DNA of 64,000 bases, taken from NCBI GenBank assembly GCA_027625915.1, contig JANTQA010000026.1:2666001-2730000 (forward strand), written 5' to 3'. A model generated the notes under the pieces. That model worked only from the letters and a program-made list of their open reading frames with translations, was not told the DNA's origin and did no database searches. Of the stretch, positions 45,340 to 55,489 are shown piece after piece. The number at the start of each line of letters is the position of its first letter. Positions within the stretch are counted from its first letter, which is position 1. This stretch comes from Anaeramoeba flamelloides. Lineage: Eukaryota; Metamonada; Anaeramoebidae. A program made the translations under genes and the position numbers.

Positions 45340-47295
45340 TACATTTTGAAAATTTTGATTGTCACAGTTTATGCAAAACTGAAATTATTCAAATCATTTC
45401 TTTTACAAAATACATTGATATTTTAATAAACACGAGGTGGAAAATATTCATAGCATAATATAATTTACCACCGATTAAAAAATGGAAATCAAGCAAATGA
45501 AAAAATTGATTAAGAAAAAAAAATAAATAGAAAATATTTATTTCTTGATCATATCTGTTAAATATCTTCATATTACTTCTTCTTAATTTGGTTTTCTATT
45601 TTAATTCTTCATGGAAATTGTTTTGTTTGTAAAATAATTGCTTAATAAAACACTTGTTATTTCTTTAGAAATTCTCAAAATACTTTTTAAAATCCTATTT
45701 TTATTTAATTTATCTAATTCTAATTTTGGTTCTTGAAAATAATTTTATTATTATTATAGAAGTGTAAATTAAGATTTATTGGGGAAAGTTGTTTGATTTG
45801 ATAATTGTTTATTTCCCCTGAAAAATCTGAACTAATATTAATGCTTAATTCAGATTGAAATTTTTTCTTGAATTTTTCTTTATCTTTGGGTTGAATATTT
45901 TGTAACTTTTTTTTGATTTCCGTGAATTTAACTCCTTTGTTTTAATCTTTAAAATAGTATTCTTAATTTTCTTTTTAGTTTGATATAAATATTTGAAAAA
46001 GAATAACAAAAGCAAATTTTGTTATAAAAATGTTATATATAAACCCCATTCCACTCAAAGTCTCCAGCCAAAAATGTAAAAGTCACTTTATTTTTAGGAA
46101 TCAGCAAAAATTAGATTGTTTAGTAATAGGAAAATAATAAATTTCATATTAGAGTCGATAACCAGAAAAGAAAAGCCCGAACAAACCCTAAATTTCAAAA
46201 AAAAAAAAAAGTTTAAAAAATTTATTGTGCTATTTTCATTGGAACGTATCGTACAAAATTTCTCAATTTCTTTAGGAAATTAAAATTTTTGTCAATAATA
46301 ATTTTTACTTGTAAAGGTGTGGATTTTAAAAGAACATACAAAACTTACCCTTTCTTAAAGTTAATTTGGAGTTTCAAACATTTTTTTTTTAAATTTAACT
46401 TAAATAAAAAAATAAAAAATACAAGAAAAAAAAAAAAAAGAAAAAAAAAAATAAAGGCCAAATACAAAAAAAAAAAAAAATTACTAAATGAGAAAAAACA
46501 ATTTTGATCTAAAAATTGAAATTAAGTTTGAGAAGGATAATGAATTAAACTTATAGAATATTTTCTACCCCCCCCCCCGGACAAAAAAGTCATAATATTA
46601 ATTCTACAAGTATATCTAATTGGAAAAACTCTTAAAACTTACATTTTCAACAAATGTAGTATTATGACTTAAAATTTATTTTCGAATTCTTTATGTAACT
46701 AATCATAATAAAAAACAAATATAAATAAACAAATAAAATTAAAATTTATTAATTATTCATTTTTTAAATAATTATAAATATATAAAATAAGATATTTTAA
46801 AAATCATAAAAAAGAAAACTAAAAACTAAAAAAAAAAAAAAATGAATCATAATTTTTGAACATGTATTATAGATTGTTTATTATCAGTCTTCCAATGAAA
46901 AAAGTTTAACAAGAATATTTTTTTTTCTAATCAGTATTCATTTTTTAAGTATATTTTTATTTAATCAAATATCCGATTTTATATGGATATTTTCGAAAAC
47001 TCGCTTTTTTTTATTTAGGCCAACTTTAAAAAAAGAAATCAAAAGAAAAAAATAAAAAAAAAAAGAAAAATAAAATTTTAAAAAACATTAATCAAGAATT
47101 TGATGAATAAAAAGAAGAAAAAAAAAAAATAGAAAAAGAAAAAAAAGATAGAAAAAGTTAATAAAATATTCATCAAACAAAAGGGTGCACCTTTCATATC
47201 ATTGATACCCCCGTATTTAACTGCTAATAAGATATTTACTTATTGGTGATTTCACACATAACAATTATTCATTTTTTCATTTTTTCATTTTTTTT
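45340..47295. other. gene-free A+T-rich stretch
   Basis: No supported gene. There is a C run near 46569-46578 and long A-rich blocks at 46420-46500 and 47030-47160. Confidence 0.5.
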
Positions 47296-47300
47296 TATTT

Positions 47301-47612
47301 ATGGATATTGAACAGTTGGAAAATGAAAAAGTAAGACAAGAAGAAACCAATTTGGAAATAACTTAACAGTGTGTAAACAGAAACGGTTTAAGTTTGATTT
47401 TGAATGAGCTAGATGTAGGAATTAAAAAAGACCATAATTGGATTGATACACGGAGCAAATAAAAGAGAAATCAAGAAAAAACACCCCAAAAAAACACCCA
47501 GAACGAATTGAGGCTTTATCTTGAATACGAGACTTTCAAGAACAAAAGTTTGATGTGTCAAGAATTAACCATCAAATGTAGAAAATTTTTACACAATTCA
47601 TATTATTCATAG
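47301..47612 (+). pseudogene. 104-codon reading frame with two in-frame TAA codons
   Basis: From ATG 47301 (MDIEQLENEKVRQEETNLEI) one frame runs to TAG at 47610 with only two internal stops, TAA at 47364 and TAA at 47460. Between and after them it reads NGLSLILNELDVGIKKDHNW, then NELRLYLEYETFKNKSL. This is a natural-looking composition with Trp, Gly and Cys. A candidate 39-nt intron (GTAAGA at 47331 to TTAACAG at 47369) would remove the first stop in phase. Otherwise it is a decayed host gene. No family is recognised. Confidence 0.4.
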
Positions 47613-47619
47613 GTTTTTA

Positions 47620-49185
47620 TTAGTTTTATAATTTTTTTCTTTACGATTTCTAAAACAAGATTTCTCATTTCAAATAAAAGTACACACAAATTTTTAAAAT
47701 ATTTAATTTTAATTTTTATTGTTTTGTTTTATTGAATTTTAAAGATCCAATAGGGTATTTTTTATGTTTTAAAGCCTTTCTTAGATTTTAGAATGATACT
47801 ACAATTAATTTGACACAATTATGAATAATTATTGATTTTTTTTTTGTACCCTTTTATTTGAAAAAGAGTTTAGAAAAAAAAGAAAAGAAAAGTAAAAGTT
47901 ATAAAATATGATTCTAATTTAAAAATTGTAAATCAATTTTGATAACAACTCAATATAAAATCCAATAAAAATACATTCTGTTCCCTTCTTAAGTGATCCA
48001 ATATTGTTGAAAAATAGTTGTTTTTCAAAATTCATAAAATAAATTGAGTTATTTTACAATACTTCATAAATCTTTGTATTGGTATATTATGTCAAGTAAA
48101 ACCCAAAATTCCATCTCAGAGTTTATTTAAGGAACAATGATTTTTTTTTATATACAAATATATAACCGTTTTTTTTTAAATAAAAAAACAAAAAATTATT
48201 CCAGAAAAAAATTACTAAATCGGTTTTTTAAGGCAAAACTGAATGAAAAAGGAAAATTTTTCAAATAAAACTCTGATCATTTTTAACTGATCAATTAATA
48301 ATATCTGAAATGAAATTAATTGAACTGATTAACTTCCCATTAATAAGTCGTTAAATCTTCTTCCGCATGAACAATAAATCACTAACATAAAAAATCCAAA
48401 AAAACAGTAATTTTACTAATGTTTACAATTAAATCTCAAATTTTGATAATCGAACATCCTTAAATTTTAGGAAATAAATAATTTTTTAAATTCTATTTTA
48501 ATTCGAATAACCAATCTAATTTTTGGACTTGGTTTTCATTTTAAAATGAAGGAAAAAATAAATAAAAAAATTTTCAATATGGAGTAAGTTTTACTATTGT
48601 TTTACAATTAAAATAGATTTTAGACTTTTTTTCTGCAATGGTAATAGAAATATGGGAAAAAAACAATAAATGTTTGATTATATAATAATGATTTTATTGA
48701 ATTTTTTTTTAGTCTTTTCGAACAACATCAATACTTAGTTAGCGTCAAAATTTTGGGGTAACAATTGCTGAAAATTTTCTTTTTTCTTGTTTTATTTAAC
48801 AGATCAAGAGACCTCAAGATTTTTTCAAGATTGCACTAAATATTATTTTACTCTTTCAGAAATCCTAAAAGTTATTTTTAAGGAATAAAATTCTAATAAA
48901 ATATACCTGTATTAACTAGATTATGATATAAAACTCTTTCATTTTACAACAAAATTATTTATGAAATTTCTTAAATAATTTTCTGTCAATTTAATTTTTT
49001 TTTAAAAATAATAAAATAATTTTTATAAATTGATCTTATCATTTTCCTGATTCAACCAAGCAATAGCAATCTTCTCTTATTATTGTTTTCTTTCAACTCA
49101 ATTCTTCCAACAACATAACAATTTTAGACTAATTTATACGTTTTCAAATCTAAACCTAAAGTTCAATATCTGTAAAACGGTACTG
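47620..49185. other. gene-free A+T-rich stretch
   Basis: Nothing supported; 5' flank of the Lys-rich gene at the right end. Confidence 0.5.
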
Positions 49186-49192
49186 TTAATTA

Positions 49193-51238
49193 ATGCACAA
49201 GATGAAAACAGAATTTTGTTTTGTTTGTCAAGAAAAACAAGGACACGTGAATTATTGCTACCTTTTAATCAGAGCCCACAATAAAAAAAGTATAGGGTAT
49301 ATTCAAAACTACATCCCTTTAAACAAATTGGCTCTCTGTAATTCTTGTAAAATAGCAAACCGACTAACACTTGTTCTTTCTAACGATCAAATTGAATTTC
49401 AATTAGAAAAATTTTTTATAGAAGAAGAAAATAGCAGAAATTTCACAATCCCAAAACTTTTATTAAATAACCCAGAGCATAAGAGTCATACCCAAAGAGA
49501 CTATTGTGAATTTAACTATTACCATATACGAAACCACCATTCAAGTACGGACGAAAGTTTTCGTCTGAGTGAAAGTGAATCACCCATTACTATTTTTGAA
49601 TCAGAAGAAATGATAATTATCTCTACTTCTTCAAGCGGAGACGAGGATGATATTATCACAATCGGTGATCAAGATCTCGACCAAAAAAAGAGAAAAACTG
49701 AACATAACTCACAAGAATATTTGGGAATTCCCGAATCGAGATCAAAATCAAAATTGAAAACACAAACAATAGACAAGGAAATAGATCAAACCCAAGAATA
49801 TAAAACTATCAAAGTTTTAAGGAATGAAGGAAGAAAAGTTGAAACACAGATGAACACACAAGGTAATTTAAAAATTGAGATAAAAATTGATGAAACAAAA
49901 CCAGGAGAAATTATTCCAAAACCCTTCTCAAAACATCATTTTCTTTTTTCTCCTTTGAAAAAAAAAGATCATCCCAAGAAAAAAAGAAAGAGTAAAAAAA
50001 GAAAAAAGAAAACTGGTCGGAGAAAAAAAAAAAAGAAGACAAAAAAAAGGAACGAGGGAATAAAAAGAAAGATAAGAATTACAAAAAAAAGACAAAGAAA
50101 GAGAAAACGAAAGAATTATAAGAAAATATTGAGGATCAAAACTAAAAAAAAAGAAAAAAAAAAACATAATAAAAATTATGGAAAAAAAAAAAAAAGTAAA
50201 CATTACTATAGAAACAGAAGGAAAAATAATAATAAAAATATCAACAAAAAGAAACAGAAACACAATAAGAAAAAAAAAAAGCAAGAAATAAGTGATGTAC
50301 CATATTATAAAACCCGATTTCAAGAAAACAAAAGACAACAAGAAAAGAAAATTGCAAAAGATCAGAAAAAACAAATGGAATTGTTGAGTGAAAGTCAAAA
50401 AAAAAGAGAAATAATATTCCAAAAAAAAGATCGAATGACGGAAAATGAAAACGTAGAGAAAGGTGGCTTGAAACAACCAAAAAACAAAAACGAAATAAAA
50501 GAAAATAAAATAAACAGATTTCAAGATTTAATCGCAGAATTAAAGAATAAAAGTAAAATTATCTCCGAAACACAAAATATTAACAACTCACTGATTTTTT
50601 CATTAATTCCAAACTTGACCAAACTGTTACCACAAGAAAAGAATTTAATTAAAAAAAGGACTTTTGAAAATAATTGTAAATCACTTTCAATGTCTCTCCA
50701 AAATTTAAATAATTCAGATTATTCCTTAATATATGAAACACAAACTGAATTATCAGAAATAACACTAAACACAAGTGTTCGTATTGAAGAAATGATGAAA
50801 AAATTTCATAAAAAAAAAGTTCAAATCAAAAAACATATTTTAAATTCGATACTTAGTGATCTAAAATTCCAAGAGTTTCAACTTGAAAATATGAATATAA
50901 GTATGACTGGGATCGGAAATAACCCTGAAATTAATGATAAAACATTTCTCGACAATCAAATTAAAAGTATTAAGGACCAGGACAAATTCGAGCAAAAGGA
51001 AGAAAAAAACAATGAGATTAGAATGGAAATTAAAGACGAAAAAGAAAAAGATATTGATAAAGTTAATTTTAAAAAAAATGAAATTGGGACAAAATTTATT
51101 ACCAACATGGATATAACAAAAGAAAATAACAGAAAATTAGATCAAAAAGAAAAAAGGAAAAACATTATCCACAAAATTGATGAAGACATTTTCGAAATAA
51201 ATATTGATTCTGAATATGACATAAAAACCATATTATAA
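49193..51238 (+). CDS. Lys-rich protein with N-terminal CxxC pairs, unknown function
   Basis: A 681-residue single-exon protein that I do not recognise. The N-terminus holds C9-F-V-C12 and C49-N-S-C52, with H18, C22 and H29 between, so a small zinc-binding domain is likely. Residues about 119-165 are Ser/Glu/Asp-rich around EEMIIISTSSSGDEDD (138-153), a hydrophobic-then-acidic arrangement like SUMO-interaction motifs. Residues about 255-400 are overwhelmingly Lys/Arg (nuclear-localisation or nucleic-acid-binding character). A charged, coiled-coil-prone C-terminal half ends YDIKTIL. The start has two nearby ATGs (codons 1 and 4); the first is used. A nuclear role is inference. Codon and residue bias partly reflects A-richness, but the frame is uninterrupted over 2 kb and begins with the conserved-looking Cys pairs. 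Confidence 0.75.
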   Translation: MHKMKTEFCFVCQEKQGHVNYCYLLIRAHNKKSIGYIQNYIPLNKLALCNSCKIANRLTLVLSNDQIEFQLEKFFIEEENSRNFTIPKLLLNNPEHKSHTQRDYCEFNYYHIRNHHSSTDESFRLSESESPITIFESEEMIIISTSSSGDEDDIITIGDQDLDQKKRKTEHNSQEYLGIPESRSKSKLKTQTIDKEIDQTQEYKTIKVLRNEGRKVETQMNTQGNLKIEIKIDETKPGEIIPKPFSKHHFLFSPLKKKDHPKKKRKSKKRKKKTGRRKKKKKTKKRNEGIKRKIRITKKRQRKRKRKNYKKILRIKTKKKEKKKHNKNYGKKKKSKHYYRNRRKNNNKNINKKKQKHNKKKKKQEISDVPYYKTRFQENKRQQEKKIAKDQKKQMELLSESQKKREIIFQKKDRMTENENVEKGGLKQPKNKNEIKENKINRFQDLIAELKNKSKIISETQNINNSLIFSLIPNLTKLLPQEKNLIKKRTFENNCKSLSMSLQNLNNSDYSLIYETQTELSEITLNTSVRIEEMMKKFHKKKVQIKKHILNSILSDLKFQEFQLENMNISMTGIGNNPEINDKTFLDNQIKSIKDQDKFEQKEEKNNEIRMEIKDEKEKDIDKVNFKKNEIGTKFITNMDITKENNRKLDQKEKRKNIIHKIDEDIFEINIDSEYDIKTIL

Positions 51239-51249
51239 ATAAAAACATG

Positions 51250-51890
51250 ATCATTGCAAAAACCAATACAACAATGAATATCACAAAAATTGGTATAAAA
51301 TTTTTTTAATTATATTAACTTGATTTTTTGAAATTATTTTTAAATTTTGAAAATCAAATAAAAAATCAAAATCCAATATCTTTCATTTTTGTTGTTTTTA
51401 CAATTTAAACTTTTAAAAACTTGTAATTAAAACAACTTTTTACTTTTTACTTTTCATATAAAACATTTTCTGGTTTTTGAAAGTTTACCAATATTTTGAA
51501 ATTAGATAATTTTAAAAAAATCCCAACAACAAATTCCTAAGTGTTGTATTTTTTGTTAAATTATTTTTTTTTGCACTTTTTTTAATATAAAAGTTTGTAT
51601 CAAGTATTTGAAATTTGAAAAAAATATTAAAGAATACCAGAAACTGAAATGTTGCAAACTATTAAGGTATAAAGTTCCAAAAAGTCTTAAAATTGTTTTT
51701 ATGGATCGTACTATTCTTGTTTTGAAGATTTCGATTTTAGATAGATATTTTTTATGTAGATAACTTAAAAAATTTCAAACAATTTCCTAATCTTGACTTT
51801 TTTTAAAAACAATTATTTTACCCTTAAGGAATAAATAAAAAAGTCACTATTGATGGTTTATACTTGATATTGTTGTGAAATAATACCTTT
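51250..51890. other. gene-free A+T-rich stretch
   Basis: 3' flank of the Lys-rich gene; nothing supported. Confidence 0.5.
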
Positions 51891-51897
51891 TATTTCT

Positions 51898-52275
51898 TTA
51901 TTTCGAGAAGAGATCTAAAATTTCTGATTGTGGAATTTGGAATTTTTTCTTATCAGATTCTGAATTGTATTTTTGTCCTAAAACCACAACCCTTATTGAT
52001 ACGACTTGATTTTTTTCAAAGGTTTTTATTGGAAAAAATATAATATTTACCTTTGAAGAATAATGGTTTGTTTCGTTTTTTAGTACAAAAATACAATTAA
52101 GAATATGATCTAGTACAATTTCAAAATCCCACAATAAGAAAATTTCGAGTTCTTCTCGAAATAATGAGAGAAAGGGAAAATTTTTACAATATTTGTACAC
52201 ATACTCTCCCCACAGTAACTTTTTTTGAATAATACTTAATGGATTAGGGTTATAGTGAATATCTATTCCAAAAAA
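51898..52275 (-). other. terminal-exon-like open frame, unidentified
   Basis: The minus-strand frame is open for 125 codons with no ATG: FFGIDIHYNPNPLSII, then QKKLLWGEYVYKYCKNF, then LFREELEIFLLWDFEIV, ending SEILDLFSK and TAA. GGAATAG just inside its 5' edge is a usable acceptor. The composition (two Trp, several Pro, Gly, Cys) is protein-like. A shorter frame further upstream (52335-52440, with NSKPGVGIREQKPSNSHFF) may belong to the same broken or intron-split gene, but I could not find a canonical donor to join them. Confidence 0.4.
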
Positions 52276-52449
52276 TTAGAACTTTCTTGATCAATGGATA
52301 ATTATTTAATTTCTATCAATGAGTACAATTACTCTTTATTCTTCATGATAACACTGAACTTTCAAAACAAAAAAATGAGAATTTGAGGGTTTTTGTTCCC
52401 GAATCCCCACGCCTGGTTTTGAATTTGTTAAACTTAGTTATTAACAGAT

Positions 52450-53710
52450 TAAGTTTAGTAATAATCTGTAATTTTTGAAATTTGAAAGAGCAATTGGGGT
52501 TTTGAACTTTTTTTTTTTCATTTTTTTGATTTTTTATATTTCCCTACTACCTAAAAAACACTAAAAATGGAAAACTGAACAAATACCTTCCATTAAAAAA
52601 ATTAAAAAAACAAAATGAAAAAATAAAAATAAATAAAGTTTCAATTTATCTTTTTCTTGAAAACATTTTTTGTCAAAATGATTGAATTCAAAGTTGAAAT
52701 TATGTATATTTTTAGATACATTTTCTTGTTTTAACTCATTTACTAAAACAAATTCTAAATTCTGGGAATTTTTTTTTCACAAAAGGCACAAATTTGGTCT
52801 TTAAATGTTTTTTTTTTGTTTTTAAATCATAAAATTAAAAAAAAAGTTAAACTACAAAGATAAAATCTCTTGAAAAATAATCTTATTTAATATATTAACT
52901 TATTCTTTGATTTCAAAATTTTCTCAACCCCAATTTTTCAAAAAAAAATAAAAAAGTGCATAGTAATTTCAAAAAAATATTTTTGATATTCAAAAGTTGA
53001 GAGTATTTTTATTCTAAAAAACTTTATCCCCGTGGTTAATTGAATTAAGTTATAAGGATAGATTTCGAAAAATATTAATCAGAAAAAAATTTTACTTAAT
53101 TTTATTAAGGACATATAAACTAAAAAGAAATACAATTCCCAAAAACTCTTTTTATTTGATTATTCTATTTTTTAACTTCTCAGAAAGTTTAATTATGAAT
53201 ATTAGCAAAAATAAAAATACATTTAAATCTTTTTGAAAAATCTAAGTTTATGAGAACCAATAATATTTTCAATTAAATACAACATACTCAAACCTTGGGT
53301 TCTGTTATGTAGCATATAATCTCATAACATGGCTGCTTTTTTATTCTTAAAAAAATTGTTAAATTATTAAACAAATATAAAAAAACCTTTTTCTTATCGG
53401 GAACTTATCCTCAAAATAATAAAAATTTCCTCTAACATTAAAAAAATAAAAAAGATGTTATTTTTCTCAATTTAAAATAAAATCCAAAAAAAAAAAAAAG
53501 AATAATCCAAAAGATAACTTTGATAGTTTATTCATAATTAAGAATAATTAGAATTATTCCCAAACCCCTTCATATGATTATAATATTTATATATAAAAGA
53601 AAAATCTTTTTTTATTAATTTTTATTTATAATTTTACAAAAATAATAAAATTATCTAACAAATAAAAAAATAATTTTTTATATAATTATCAAAATTATTT
53701 TTTACCAAAA
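52450..53710. other. gene-free A+T-rich stretch
   Basis: No supported gene or repeat. Confidence 0.5.
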
Positions 53711-53714
53711 ATCT

Positions 53715-53848
53715 CTTAATATAAACTATGTTTCAAAAATTTTAACTCGTATTATAATGTAAAAGGAAGATTTTTTGAGTATTTATCTATATTTTTATCA
53801 CAAAAAATATTTCCTATTTTTAGATATGAATCATTTTTTTCTAATTTT

Positions 53849-53921
<73 letters not shown>

Positions 53922-54340
53922 CTCTTTAATGAAAAATTTTTCTTTTTCTTTTTTTTTTTTCGTTAGATCAAGTGGAAAAAAAAAAGATCTTAGAAAAATC
54001 AAACAATCATTTTGTATATTGTGATTCTGTATTACCTTTTAAAATAATTTTAATTATTAATAAAAAATCTTCTTGTAACCTTTTTTCAGAGAAAGCTTAG
54101 TAATAAAAAATCTGTAATGCTCATTTCAAAAATTGTGACTAACTTTTTTTTTAATTTTTATTTTTTTTTTAATTTCTAAACTATCAGGTTTTTATATATT
54201 TATAATTATTTTAAAGGGAATTATGAATCTAATTTAATTATTAGTTGTTCTTTTGAATACTAAGTATATATATATATATATGTCTATTTCAATTCATTAT
54301 TTCTGGCAAGTCACAATTTTTGAAAGGGAATTAATATTTA
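53715..54340 (+). repeat. ~0.63-kb dispersed repeat (family I, copy 3) with a 68-T run
   Basis: Starts TTTCAAAAATTTTAACTCG with TTATAATG, then a homopolymer of about 68 T (53854-53921), then CTTTTTTCAGAGAAAGC, TGTAATGCTCATTTC, an (AT)n block, and ends CAAGTCACAATTTTTGAAA. The open frame across the T run is an artefact. Confidence 0.65.
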
Positions 54341-54381
54341 CTTAGTTTAGAAAACGAGCATTCCCAATTTTCAAAATTATT

Positions 54382-55107
54382 ATAAACTATTTTTCAGTCA
54401 AAGGAGTCCAGTTGTAATGAGTTAAATACATGTGTTTAAAGGATTTGCAAAAATATTAGAAGAAAAATTTTAGTTTTGGAAATTTTCAAAATTTAAATCA
54501 TTTTTTCACATTTCTACACATTTTTGTTTTTTTTTTTCGATTTTTTTTTTTAAAACGTCATTCATTTGCATAAATTTTTTTTTATTGCAAGATCAATATT
54601 CACTTGGTAAAAATGTGTTATTCAAAGGTTATTTAAACCATGAAAATTATTGTTGAGAAATCATATTGATTTCTATTGGAATTCTATTCGATCTTTGATC
54701 TTGACATTTGAATAATAAATGTGAAAAATTTTCACTTCATTTTCATCTCCTTTTTCAAATAGAGACCACAAAGACCAACACACTTCGTTTGGGGACTTGA
54801 TTTGTAAAAGAAAAGTATGAAAAATGAAGTGAAAAATGTTTGATATTTATTATTCAAATACCAGTAGAAGTTCAAAACCAACACCGTTGTTTTTCTCAAT
54901 GAATAGGGAGACTAAGAATTTGAGTTTTTCAATTTTTAGGAAAATCTATTGATTAATTAGTTATCTTTCAGACATACATCAACAATTTTTTGATGTGTAT
55001 TATTCAGTTTATTTCTTATTCGTTCTTCAAGGGTCAATTATATAAAATAATTGATATTTGAAAAAAACGCTTTTTTTTGGATTTCCCCTTTGACTGAAAC
55101 AGAGTTT
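54382..55107 (+). mobile_element. family B TIR element, copy 2
   Basis: TATAAACTATTTTTCAGTC on the left, CTTTGACTGAAACAGAGTTT on the right. It is collinear with copy 1 at 4579 along its whole length, including the central palindrome. Just past its right end, about 28 codons (FLFDFYDESLANFVISKIN and onward) look coding, so it may have landed in a gene relic. Confidence 0.75.
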
Positions 55108-55489
55108 CTGTTCGACTTTTACGATGAGAGTTTGGCAAATTTTGTTATTTCGAAGATTAATAGGGATATGTCTATTTTTTGAACATCCTTCAAGAACAAT
55201 TTATTCGAGTTAAAAAGTAATCTGTTTTCAAATCATGTAATATTTATTTAAATATTTTCAAAAATTGATTCAGAGCTTTTAATTTATTTAGATACAAACA
55301 TGTAAATATTAGAGGGGAAATAATACAGAAAGGAGTTAACATTAAGTAATTTAATATCTATTTTCAATTTATTTTGATTGTAACTTGTAAAAAAAAAATA
55401 GGATTTCGTTTTGAATACTTGAAAATAAAAAAAATAAAAAAAAAAGAAAAACAATAAATAAAATAAAAAAAAAAAACTAATTCAAAGAC

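Noticed and set aside
49928-50524. A 198-residue minus-strand Phe/Leu-rich frame resembling a membrane protein
   Set aside because: It is the antisense of the Lys/Arg block of the Lys-rich gene.
53775-53966. A poly-Phe open frame
   Set aside because: It is a product of the long T run.
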